From contig NZ_CP054698.1 in NCBI RefSeq assembly GCF_014023275.1, positions 7,091,001 to 7,155,000 of the forward strand: a stretch of DNA of 64,000 nt, in the 5' to 3' direction. The notes beneath the pieces are model-generated. The model had not been told where the DNA came from, made no database searches, and saw only the letters and a list, made by a program, of their open reading frames with translations. Source of the stretch: Nostoc edaphicum CCNP1411 (lineage in GTDB: Bacteria > Cyanobacteriota > Cyanobacteriia > Cyanobacteriales > Nostocaceae). Positions 1 to 7,046 of the stretch are shown here, one piece after another. Position 1 is the stretch's first letter. Each line of letters starts with the position of its first letter. Made by a program: the position numbers and the translations under genes.

Positions 1-290
1 CCTCCTTCCAGATGGGTAACAGTGGTAAAACCCGCATCAAATAGCTTTTGAGCAGCCATTGTCGAACGATTCCCAGAACGACAGTAGAGAATCACTTTTG
101 TGTCTTGATCTTGGGGAACTTTGCGCGGATCAAATTTGGATAGGGAAATCAGGGTTGCTCCGGGAATATGCTCTCCTGCATACTCAGCTGGTTCACGGAC
201 ATCTATAAGTGTGATAGCTTGTTGCTTCAACAACTGTTTGAGTGTTTGAGTATCAACGGTTTGTAATTTATTGAGACGGGAAGTAGTCAT
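1..290 (-). CDS. Rhodanese-like sulfurtransferase (partial, runs off the window)
   Basis: Single rhodanese domain; the C-terminus lies beyond position 1. The start is the ATG at 288-290 (MTTSRLNKLQ). Visible landmarks are the IDVREPAEY entry motif and the active-site loop YCRSGNRS with the persulfide-carrying Cys, followed by AAQKLFDAGF. Rhodaneses move sulfane sulfur between persulfides, thiosulfate and thiols, probably in the cytoplasm. It lies 56 bases downstream of the persulfide dioxygenase gene on the same strand, so the two are probably co-transcribed from the operator-bearing promoter at about 1080. That pairing is typical of sulfide detoxification operons. The family call is firm; the operon is inferred from spacing. 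Confidence 0.9.
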   Translation of the reverse strand, partial: MTTSRLNKLQTVDTQTLKQLLKQQAITLIDVREPAEYAGEHIPGATLISLSKFDPRKVPQDQDTKVILYCRSGNRSTMAAQKLFDAGFTTVTHLEG

Positions 291-346
291 TGCTTTTTAT
301 AATTAGGAATGTAGATTTTTAAACGCAAAGTTTTTGTGTGATTTTG

Positions 347-1042
347 TTACGCAGCAACGCTACCGCAGCGCTGGTTAGCGGGTACTGCTTCCATAATCTT
401 TTTCGGGTTGGGTAGATTCAGGTTTCCCATCAATTGGATAAATTCGCTGCGGTTTCGTCCCACCAGCCGCGAATTCCATTGTTTCTCTTCCCCAATGCTG
501 GAAACTGTGTTACCTCGATAATCATGACCGGGATAAACTAAGGTTTCGTCAGGTAATGTAAACAAACGTTGCGTTATTGCGTCATACATTATCCCTGCGT
601 TCCCACTTTGAAAGTCAGTCCGTCCACAACCACGAATTAACAAGGCATCTCCGGTAAGTAAATGAGTACCATTAACTAAATAGGCATTATGGCTATCAGT
701 ATGACCCGGAGTAGCGATCGCCTTTACTTTCAGACTCCCTAACTCTAATACTTCTCCATTTTTCATAAATCTGTCTGCACATATAGCTTGGGCATTTTCC
801 GGTACAATCCCCAAACAACCCGTAGCCTCCCGCAATTTAGCTGTCCCAGTAATATGATCGGCGTGGATATGGGTTTCTAAGCAGTATTTGAGAGTTAATC
901 CTAGTTCTTTTAGTAATTGGCGATCGCGCTCTACCTGTTCTAATACTGGATCGACCAAAATCGCCGTTTTAGTCTCTAAATCTGCAATTAAATATGTATA
1001 GGTGCTTGTTTCCGGGTCAAAGAGTTGTCGGAATAACATCAT
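347..1042 (-). CDS. ETHE1/persulfide dioxygenase-type metallo-beta-lactamase-fold protein
   Basis: 231 residues. The metal-binding signature THIHADH is near residue 57, followed by the family markers GHTDSHNAYLV, TGDALLIRGCGRTDF and VYPGHDYRGNT. These markers distinguish sulfur dioxygenases from ordinary lactamase-fold hydrolases. Members oxidise glutathione persulfide to sulfite with a mononuclear Fe(II). Two Met codons stand at the start (1037-1042); either could be used. The rhodanese follows directly downstream, which would handle the same sulfane-sulfur pool. A 20-bp operator identical to the one before arsR lies 38-57 bases upstream of the start, suggesting repression until sulfide or persulfide appears. 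The substrate is inferred from the family. Confidence 0.9.
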   Translation of the reverse strand: MMLFRQLFDPETSTYTYLIADLETKTAILVDPVLEQVERDRQLLKELGLTLKYCLETHIHADHITGTAKLREATGCLGIVPENAQAICADRFMKNGEVLELGSLKVKAIATPGHTDSHNAYLVNGTHLLTGDALLIRGCGRTDFQSGNAGIMYDAITQRLFTLPDETLVYPGHDYRGNTVSSIGEEKQWNSRLVGRNRSEFIQLMGNLNLPNPKKIMEAVPANQRCGSVAA

Positions 1043-1079
1043 GGCTAACTCCAGATAAAATTGTTTGATTAATCAATAG

Positions 1080-1099
1080 TATAACTATATAGTAATATA
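1080..1099. promoter_or_regulatory. Predicted ArsR operator, site A (dioxygenase promoter)
   Basis: The sequence TATAACTATATAGTAATATA contains the dyad TAACTATATAGTAA. The same 20 bases occur on the opposite strand at 3993-4012 in front of arsR. The site is 38-57 bases upstream of the dioxygenase start, where a repressor would block transcription initiation. Binding by the local ArsR protein is inferred. Confidence 0.7.
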
Positions 1100-1151
1100 T
1101 TGTCCACACTGGAGTTAGTTTTTTTGTGGCTGTTGCGATCGCCCTTTTGAT

Positions 1152-1187
1152 AAAAAAAGCAACCCGAAGCATTTTTACTTGGGTTGC
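1152..1187 (-). terminator. Rho-independent terminator of psbA
   Basis: Read on the minus strand, GCAACCC (1187-1181) pairs with GGGTTGC (1165-1159) and is followed by a run of seven T. It lies 46 bases after the psbA stop codon and separates psbA from the dioxygenase promoter. Confidence 0.75.
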
Positions 1188-1232
1188 CTACACTGTTTTT
1201 GAGGAGTTAAAACGAACTGAATTCAGAATTAA

Positions 1233-2318
1233 TTAACCGTGAATAGCGGGAGCAGCAAAAGCCACAGGTTGAATGTCCCCAGCAGCTAAATCTAAGGGGA
1301 AATTGTGAACGTTGCGTTCGTGCATTGTTTCAATTCCCAAGTTAGCGCGGTTTAAAACATCAGCCCAAGTATTAATTACAACACCTTGAGAATCAAGAAG
1401 GGAATCGTGAAAGTTAAAACCATTGAGGTTAAAGGCAAAAGAAGATACGCCCAAGGCAGCAAACCAGATACCAATTACTGGCCAAGCAGCTAAGAAGAAG
1501 TGTAAAGCACGACTATTGTTAAAAGATGCGTATTGAAAGATCAATCTACCGAAATAACCGTGAGCTGCGACAATATTGTAAGTTTCCTCTTCTTGACCAA
1601 ATTTGTAACCGTGGTTTTGGGATTCAGTTTCAGAGGTTTCTCGAACTAAAGACGAAGTAACTAGAGAACCGTGCATGGCAGAGAATAAAGCACCACCAAA
1701 GATACCAACTACTCCCAACATGTGGAATGGGTGCATGAGAACGTTGTGTTCTGCTTGCAATACAAGCATGAAGTTGAAAGTACCACTAATCCCTAAAGGC
1801 ATCCCATCAGAGAAAGAACCTTGACCAATAGAGTAGACCAATATTACCGCAGTGGCAGCAGCAACAGGTGCGCTGTAGGCAATAGAAATCCAAGGACGCA
1901 TCCCTAAGCGGTAAGATAATTCCCACTGACGACCCATGTAGCAGTAAATACCAATCAGGAAGTGGAAAATAATCAACTGGTAAGGGCCGCCATTATATAA
2001 CCACTCATCTAAGTTAGCCGCTTCCCAAATGGGATAAAAGTGCAGACCAATTGCATTGGAAGTAGGCACAACCGCAGCAGTAATGATGTTATTGCCATAG
2101 AGTAAAGCACCAGCGACAGGTTCACGAATACCATCTATATCTACAGGTGGTGCAGCAATGAAAGCAATGACGAAACAAGTGATTGCCGTTAAGAGTGTGG
2201 GAATCATCAGTACACCAAACCAACCAATGTACATACGGTTGTTGGTACTGGTGATCCAATTGCAGAATTTCTCCCAAAGATTGTTACTACTTTGGCGTTG
2301 TTGCAGAGAAATAGTCAT
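1233..2318 (-). CDS. psbA: Photosystem II reaction-centre protein D1, D1' (low-oxygen) type
   Basis: 361 residues from MTISLQQRQ. An upstream in-frame Met exists but would add a non-homologous leader. In standard D1 numbering (this protein is one residue longer at the N-terminus), the Mn/Ca ligands D170, E189, H332, E333 and D342 and the mature end A344 are present. So are Tyr161 and its partner His190. Residue 130 is Gln, as in low-light D1 forms. Residues 80 and 286 are Ala, two of the three marks of D1' proteins induced at low oxygen; the third, 158, is Ile rather than Leu. Pro162 is Ser. A 16-residue processed C-terminal tail follows A344. A predicted ArsR operator lies 53-76 bases upstream. 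It is a special-purpose psbA, not the housekeeping copy. Confidence 0.95.
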   Translation of the reverse strand: MTISLQQRQSSNNLWEKFCNWITSTNNRMYIGWFGVLMIPTLLTAITCFVIAFIAAPPVDIDGIREPVAGALLYGNNIITAAVVPTSNAIGLHFYPIWEAANLDEWLYNGGPYQLIIFHFLIGIYCYMGRQWELSYRLGMRPWISIAYSAPVAAATAVILVYSIGQGSFSDGMPLGISGTFNFMLVLQAEHNVLMHPFHMLGVVGIFGGALFSAMHGSLVTSSLVRETSETESQNHGYKFGQEEETYNIVAAHGYFGRLIFQYASFNNSRALHFFLAAWPVIGIWFAALGVSSFAFNLNGFNFHDSLLDSQGVVINTWADVLNRANLGIETMHERNVHNFPLDLAAGDIQPVAFAAPAIHG

Positions 2319-2370
2319 AATTTTTAATTCCGAGGTTAATCGTTGTTCAAGGCAAGTTAACCTTATTCTT

Positions 2371-2394
2371 TTATATAACCACATAGTTATATAA
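2371..2394. promoter_or_regulatory. Predicted ArsR operator, site B (psbA promoter)
   Basis: A perfect inverted repeat: TTATATAAC, six-base spacer, GTTATATAA. The core TAACCACATAGTTA fits the 14-bp consensus shared with sites A, C and D. It lies 53-76 bases before the psbA start. Confidence 0.65.
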
Positions 2395-2555
2395 GATGTC
2401 AAGTAAATTCTCATATTGCTTTAAAGTTATTTTGATAGGCAGTGAGTTTGAGGCGTGACAAGCGGGCTGTAATCTAGACTGGGCTTTCACTTTAAGTTAA
2501 AAAAAAGAATTGTATCGATAGCGTCGCGGAAAGTGCCGCAACTTGCATTGCATCC

Positions 2556-2593
2556 AAGGTCAATCCCACGTTTTTAAACGTGGGATTGACCTT
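2556..2593. repeat. Perfect 18-bp palindrome
   Basis: AAGGTCAATCCCACGTTT, then TT, then its exact reverse complement. It lies between two divergent promoters. It is most likely a small dispersed palindromic repeat; a transcriptional role for the hairpin is possible but unsupported. Confidence 0.75.
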
Positions 2594-2724
2594 CTGCCTT
2601 GTCTACGACACGCTACGCAAACGTACTTCTGCCTTATAGCGGGAACATACTTGTACCCCTTGCGGGAAAACGAAAGCAGGAACAGAGTCATCTTTTAGAA
2701 AGATTTAACTAACTAATTCATTAA

Positions 2725-2740
2725 ATTACTAAATAGTAAT
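2725..2740. promoter_or_regulatory. Predicted ArsR operator, site C (Rieske promoter)
   Basis: ATTACT-AAAT-AGTAAT, a perfect dyad whose core TTACTAAATAGTAA fits TWACYAHATAGTWA. It lies 87-102 bases upstream of the Rieske ATG. Confidence 0.6.
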
Positions 2741-2826
2741 ATAGTAGAAGAGTGAATAACGTTTACTGAATCAAAACATTAAACTCCAGACTCAACACCT
2801 ATGCTGAAACTAAGAGGTATAAAATT

Positions 2827-3360
2827 ATGACGGAGAGTCTTCCTCTAGAAAGTCCCTCAATGTCGAGGCGACAATTGCTAAACTTTATCACAGGTGCAGT
2901 TGTTGCCACTACAGCCAGCAGCCTACTGTATCCTGCGGCTAAATTCTTTGTTGCCCCCACAGAAGTGGGTGAAGATGGTTCTATCCTCGCTAAGGATATT
3001 AACGGAAATCTCATTCCTGCTAGCCAGATTTTGGCTGAACCCCCTGGTACTCGTGCTTTAGTCGCGGGTTTAGGAGCAGAACCTACTTACCTAACAATAC
3101 AGTCAGATGACACCCTGCACCCTTGGGGAATTGTCGATAACTGCACCCATTTGGGTTGTACCTTTCCTTGGAATCCCAATGACAATCAATTTCAATGTCC
3201 TTGTCACGGTTCTCGCTATGATCCCGATGGGAGAGTAGTACGGGGGCCAGCACCTCTTCCCCTCAAGCTTGTTAGTGTTAACTTGGAAGGGGAGTATATC
3301 CGAATTTCTCCCTGGACGGGAATTGACCCCCGCACTGGGCAAAAACCTTGGTGGGTTTAG
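2827..3360 (+). CDS. petC: Cytochrome b6f Rieske iron-sulfur protein (alternative copy)
   Basis: 177 residues, close to the usual cyanobacterial PetC length. After an N-terminal MSRRQLLNF segment a single hydrophobic helix (about residues 18-35) acts as uncleaved Tat-type anchor. The 2Fe-2S binding motifs are CTHLGC and CPCHGSRYD, with two Cys and two His as ligands and the disulfide pair present. The end GQKPWWV is normal for the family. It transfers electrons from plastoquinol to cytochrome f or plastocyanin. Cyanobacteria commonly carry several petC copies. This one is not next to petA but shares an operator type with a D1' psbA, the persulfide dioxygenase and arsR, so I infer a condition-specific subunit. 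Confidence 0.93.
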   Translation: MTESLPLESPSMSRRQLLNFITGAVVATTASSLLYPAAKFFVAPTEVGEDGSILAKDINGNLIPASQILAEPPGTRALVAGLGAEPTYLTIQSDDTLHPWGIVDNCTHLGCTFPWNPNDNQFQCPCHGSRYDPDGRVVRGPAPLPLKLVSVNLEGEYIRISPWTGIDPRTGQKPWWV

Positions 3361-3543
3361 CGGGTACTCAAACCTGATGGTCGTCACAGGATAATATTAA
3401 TTAAAAATTGCAAGACGCGACGCTAACGTGGACTCGCTTGCCGCCGGCGCTATCAGTGGGGGCTTGTACCCTAAATTAATTAATTAATTAAAAATTATTT
3501 ATTATCCTTCTTAATTTTTAACTTTTAATTTTTAATTTTTAAT
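3361..3543. other. petC-arsR convergent intergenic region
   Basis: Non-coding, AT-rich. From about 3475 it contains runs of the TTTTTAA/TTAATTA heptamer type seen elsewhere in the window. No gene is visible. Confidence 0.5.
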
Positions 3544-3568
3544 TAAAAAGGGGAGTAGGGAAACTCCC
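3544..3568 (-). terminator. Terminator of arsR
   Basis: On the minus strand GGGAGT pairs with ACTCCC across a short loop and is followed by C and five T. It lies just downstream of the arsR stop. A second small hairpin, CTCAG/CTGAG, sits at 3581-3595. Confidence 0.6.
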
Positions 3569-3602
3569 AAGAAACTTTTTCTCAGTCAAGCTGAGAATAT
3601 AG

Positions 3603-3968
3603 TTATTTTGAGAGGGTGCTAAAAGCTTTGATCTGTTCAAATTCTTTAGCCCGTTTTTGTATTTGGTTGCCAATGCGATCGCAAACTAATTCGCATAATT
3701 CAAAAATCACAGGGTCACTGATCGCATAGTAGACGCTAACTCCCTTTTGCTGACGGGACACCAAACCTGCTTGGGTCAACACCTTTAAATGTTTTGAGAG
3801 ATTGGCTTGTCCTAAACCCGTAGCTTCACCCATTTCGGTAACGTTCATCGGCCCGGTTCTGAGACAACTCAAAATCTGTAAGCGACTGGTTTCAGAGAGT
3901 ACCTTAAAATACTCTGCAACGGGAGCAAGGATTTCTGAAGTGTTTTTTCGAGAAAGAGTCTCTGACAT
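3603..3968 (-). CDS. ArsR/SmtB-family winged-helix repressor
   Basis: 121 residues of one winged-helix DNA-binding domain: KVLSETSRLQILSCL (helices 2-3), the recognition helix region GLGQANLSKHLKVL, and the wing RQQKGVSVYYAI. Cys35 is in the second helix and Cys92 and Cys96 are in the C-terminal helix. Persulfide sensors of the BigR/SqrR type also pair Cys residues in those two helices, though the spacing around Cys35 is shifted by one. Metal sensing through the same Cys cannot be excluded. An exact copy of its own upstream operator stands before the dioxygenase gene, and related sites stand before psbA and petC. Autoregulation and control of all four units are inferred. Confidence 0.9.
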   Translation of the reverse strand: MSETLSRKNTSEILAPVAEYFKVLSETSRLQILSCLRTGPMNVTEMGEATGLGQANLSKHLKVLTQAGLVSRQQKGVSVYYAISDPVIFELCELVCDRIGNQIQKRAKEFEQIKAFSTLSK

Positions 3969-3992
3969 AAGGATTCAATTTCATATATAATT

Positions 3993-4012
3993 TATATTAC
4001 TATATAGTTATA
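3993..4012. promoter_or_regulatory. Predicted ArsR operator, site D (arsR promoter)
   Basis: The reverse complement of this segment is TATAACTATATAGTAATATA, identical to site A. It lies 25-44 bases upstream of arsR, overlaps the last codons of the preceding small membrane-protein gene, and implies autoregulation. Confidence 0.7.
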
Positions 4013-4275
4013 ATTTGTTCTTGATAAAGTTCTGCGACCAAAATTCCCGAAGCGTCAATGGGCGGTAAGTTTGTAAAAATGGCAATTTCCCACTCTTGGT
4101 TATGGGTAGGACGAGTTAACTTTTGTGAGTTGCGTAGCACTTGGATTTGTAAGTTATTATTTAAGCCATTCTTTTCATGAATTTGCTGAACTGCTGCGGC
4201 TATGACAAAAATTGTTAGTACAGCCTGTCCTATCCATGCGATAATTTGATAACCTTTCCAATTCAGAATTTTCAT
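4000..4275 (-). CDS. Small single-span membrane protein, unknown function
   Basis: 91 residues: a short N-terminus, one hydrophobic helix (about residues 10-27, IIAWIGQAVLTIFVIAAA), then a polar domain. No family recognised. It follows the DUF2254 gene by 43 bases on the same strand and could be the last gene of that unit. Its stop codon falls inside the arsR operator, so its 3' end and the regulatory site overlap; the last residues (IITI) are encoded by the operator itself. It may have been shortened there. Confidence 0.55.
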   Translation of the reverse strand: MKILNWKGYQIIAWIGQAVLTIFVIAAAVQQIHEKNGLNNNLQIQVLRNSQKLTRPTHNQEWEIAIFTNLPPIDASGILVAELYQEQIITI

Positions 4276-4318
4276 AATTACTAGCTCAAAAATATTAATT
4301 TAAAAGTCATTTTTCTGG

Positions 4319-5668
4319 TTAATCCCAATCTTTATTAGTGTCATCATTATTTAAATTTTTAATGACCTGATAATAACTCTCTTCTACATCTTTCCGGTCT
4401 TGTTCTTGTGAGAGTCCCTCACGGCTATCTTGTAAAATCATGTCAGCATGATGGTGCAGACTTGCTTGATATTTAGAATTATTGGTGTAAGTAGCAATTG
4501 CAGCTATAGCTTCTAACAAACGAATAGTTACTCCTGCATCCGACTTTCCATACTGCCGAATTTGGTTAAAAGCACGATCAACCAATCCTTTAAAATCTAC
4601 TCCTTCGGCAATGAAGCGCAATTTTTTATTTTTATCGTAGCGATAGGTTGAAGGAAAATTTCTTTGAACTAAGTGGCACAGCCCTGCGCTAATTCGATCA
4701 ATACAGCGAATTGCAGTAAATGGATCATTTATTCCAGGGGAAATGGCACGCAGAGCAATTTCTACTAATTGATCAATTGGAAACTCTATATCCTGTTGTT
4801 CTGTACGTTCTTTGCCAAAAATAAAAGCATCATTTATTTGTTTAGTAAGTTTTTTATTTACTTTTTCACCAGGAAAAACCAAGGCTAAATCGCTACCTTG
4901 AATTAGAAATTGCCCTGGTCTAATCTTAAGGCGTACTAGCAAATTATGTTTACAAGCAATTTCCATCAATTCTTCGTCATCAATTGCTTGTAAATAACCA
5001 GTTCCATTCGCTCGAATTGGTAAAGCTTCCTCCTCAAAAGACATGGGAATTTCTTCAACTCCAAGGCTATCTTCTGGTTCACCATGCCCAATTCTTTCTG
5101 GAAATAACCGCTTAATTGCTGAATGTAAATCCTCGCTAACATTTTGGATTACATAAGATGCCTGAATTATGGTTGAAGCATGATGGATAAAATAAATTAA
5201 TACACCAATGCTAATAATTGCCAGTAAAGTGCCGACTGTAACTGAAAGTTGTGGCACATATTGTTCGTATCCATCTCCTTCTCCATGAATTGTCCGCAGT
5301 ACAAGCAAGCAGTAGATGAACGTACCAATAAATGTGCCTAGTACAATTTGATTACCTGTATCCTGCATAAAATTACGCAGAAGTCGCGGCCCGAAATTGG
5401 AAGCAGCCAACTGAAGCGCCACAATTGTAATTGAAAAGGCTGTAGCAGCAACGCTAATCATCGAACCTGCAACCGATCCTAACAGCGATCGCGCTCCATC
5501 TGCGCCACCTGTATAAATCCACCAATAATCAATGTCTACCTTGCCTGTACGGTCAAGATTCAGCATTGTGAAAGCCAAAGCAGTAGCTACTACCGCCATA
5601 ACCGCCGGTATGAACCAGTAACTTGAGTGGAGTTGATCCCACAGTTTGCTTATCTTGACATTTCTCAT
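4319..5668 (-). CDS. DUF2254 family membrane protein
   Basis: 449 residues. Four hydrophobic helices lie in the first about 170 residues (SYWFIPAVMAVVATALAF; the AATAFSITIVALQLAASNFGPR region typical of the family; LGTFIGTFIYCLLVL; LLAIISIGVLIYFIHH). A soluble C-terminal domain follows with the conserved ALRAISPGINDPFTA segment. The function of the family is unknown. Its start overlaps the stop of the MscS-family gene by four bases, showing translational coupling, so the two membrane proteins probably act together in envelope or osmotic stress (inference). Confidence 0.85.
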   Translation of the reverse strand: MRNVKISKLWDQLHSSYWFIPAVMAVVATALAFTMLNLDRTGKVDIDYWWIYTGGADGARSLLGSVAGSMISVAATAFSITIVALQLAASNFGPRLLRNFMQDTGNQIVLGTFIGTFIYCLLVLRTIHGEGDGYEQYVPQLSVTVGTLLAIISIGVLIYFIHHASTIIQASYVIQNVSEDLHSAIKRLFPERIGHGEPEDSLGVEEIPMSFEEEALPIRANGTGYLQAIDDEELMEIACKHNLLVRLKIRPGQFLIQGSDLALVFPGEKVNKKLTKQINDAFIFGKERTEQQDIEFPIDQLVEIALRAISPGINDPFTAIRCIDRISAGLCHLVQRNFPSTYRYDKNKKLRFIAEGVDFKGLVDRAFNQIRQYGKSDAGVTIRLLEAIAAIATYTNNSKYQASLHHHADMILQDSREGLSQEQDRKDVEESYYQVIKNLNNDDTNKDWD

Positions 5669-6672
5669 TGTTCGTTGGTTTGAGAATCTACTTTACCGTT
5701 GTTATCTTCTGAGGAGCGTGCTTGAGCAAGTAACCTGAGCGAATCGCTGATGCGGCGAGGCTTCGGTACTTCACCTTTACCTGCGGGCCAACCTTCACGC
5801 TGACGAGAGCGGTTTCCATCTGTCTCTTCTGTCTGGTCGTGGAACAAAATTTGTTGAGTTGGGAAGGGCAAATCAATGCCGTTTGCAACCAGCTTTTTCT
5901 TGATTGCAATAATCACTTTATCCCGCGAAATAAGATTATCTGCCCGTCGTGGTGGATGAACCCACCAGCGCACCCGGATATTGACAGTGCTTTCGGCTAG
6001 TTCCATTGCTAGTACATCAGGAGCCGGGTCTTTTAAAACCTCATCTACACTAAGCATTGCGTCTAGCATTAACTGCTTGGCACGGTCAATGTCATCGTTG
6101 TAGCCAATTCCGACATCGTACTCTAATCGGCGGTTATCAAAAGCAGTGTTTACAGTTACTGAATTAGTAAATAACTCCGAGTTAGGAATGACAATCCGCC
6201 GACCGTCATAAGTTCTGATTGTTGTTGCGCGTGTCTCAATATTTTCGACCGTTCCCTCAAAGCCTTTAAAAACAATTTGGTCATCAATTTGAAAAGGTTC
6301 AGTTAGCAGAATTAAAATTCCAGCTAAGAAATTTTGCAAAATATCGCGGAAAGCAAAACCAATTGCAACACCACTAATTCCTAAAAGTTGTATCAAATCA
6401 CCGGCTTGAAATGTAGGAATCACAATGGAAAGGGCGATAAATAACCCAATCAAAATTGTCAATCCCTGCGCTAACCTTCCTAGTACTAGACCTAAATTTC
6501 GGGCAGAACGACGATTGCGAGTTAAGCGCTTGACAAGTGCCTTAATTCTGCTAGCAATAAACAAAAATAAGATGAAGACAATTAACCCTAATAAAATGTT
6601 TGGCAGCAAAGCTATAAAACCGTTAATCATGCTTTGAATCTTATCCCAAGCTGTGGATATTTCTGCATTCAT
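5665..6672 (-). CDS. MscS-family mechanosensitive ion channel
   Basis: 335 residues. Three hydrophobic segments (about 20-45, 70-90 and 95-125) lead into the MscS pore helix and beta domain. The QLLGISGVAIGFAFRDILQN stretch is the pore-lining helix; DQIVFKGFEGTVENIETRATTIR and VIPNSELF are beta-domain hallmarks. The last about 70 residues are a charged, probably disordered tail. These channels release solutes at high membrane tension. The DUF2254 gene overlaps its 3' end. The truncated ion-channel protein lies 40 bases upstream. Confidence 0.92.
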   Translation of the reverse strand: MNAEISTAWDKIQSMINGFIALLPNILLGLIVFILFLFIASRIKALVKRLTRNRRSARNLGLVLGRLAQGLTILIGLFIALSIVIPTFQAGDLIQLLGISGVAIGFAFRDILQNFLAGILILLTEPFQIDDQIVFKGFEGTVENIETRATTIRTYDGRRIVIPNSELFTNSVTVNTAFDNRRLEYDVGIGYNDDIDRAKQLMLDAMLSVDEVLKDPAPDVLAMELAESTVNIRVRWWVHPPRRADNLISRDKVIIAIKKKLVANGIDLPFPTQQILFHDQTEETDGNRSRQREGWPAGKGEVPKPRRISDSLRLLAQARSSEDNNGKVDSQTNEQ

Positions 6673-6712
6673 GAAGTTTCCTCACTAAGTAATTTTTGCT
6701 AATGTTAACGCT

Positions 6713-6964
6713 CTAAATTCTGATGCAATAATTCTTGAATTTCCCCGGTTTAAGTAGAAAATCTAATATAAAAATAATCCAAATAGTGATGCTAAAGGCT
6801 TCCAGTAAAGAGTTTAATCCCCAGATGATCTCGATGATGAATAGTGCTAGCCATACAAAGCCCAGCACCAGCATGGGAATTTCTAGCCAATCTTCCAACT
6901 GGTGCAAAACTTCATTACGTTCTTTTTCTAGGGCTTGTTTTTCTGAAAGCTTCAGACTACTCAT
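6713..6964 (-). CDS. Two-helix membrane protein resembling the N-terminus of a potassium channel
   Basis: 83 residues with two hydrophobic helices (IPMLVLGFVWLALFIIEIIW and an AFSITIWIIFILDFLL segment). The LEDWLEIPMLVLGFVWLALF and IIWIIFILDFLL wording resembles the first helices of cyanobacterial voltage-type ion-transport proteins. Those continue for two hundred or more residues with a pore loop, whereas here the protein stops after FLLKPGKFKNYCIRI. No pore sequence is left downstream because the MscS gene begins 40 bases later. It is either a short accessory protein or a truncated channel gene. Confidence 0.5.
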   Translation of the reverse strand: MSSLKLSEKQALEKERNEVLHQLEDWLEIPMLVLGFVWLALFIIEIIWGLNSLLEAFSITIWIIFILDFLLKPGKFKNYCIRI

Positions 6965-7046
6965 AGTATTAATTCGTAATTCGTAATGACGCTCGATGAC
7001 TCGCTAACGCTGCGCTAACGTAATTCGTAATTTTAGATAATTGGTT

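Larger units (their letters stand above)
2319..2826. other. Divergent psbA-petC intergenic region
   Basis: 508 bases between the divergent psbA and Rieske starts. It holds operator site B at the psbA side, a 38-bp perfect palindrome (2556-2593), a short tract resembling dispersed cyanobacterial repeats (about 2600-2625), and operator site C at the Rieske side. I see no open frame of note. Confidence 0.7.

Noticed and set aside
2319..2414. Longer psbA frame starting at 2414
   Set aside because: The added residues are not D1-like, run through the operator, and the standard D1 N-terminus starts at 2316-2318.
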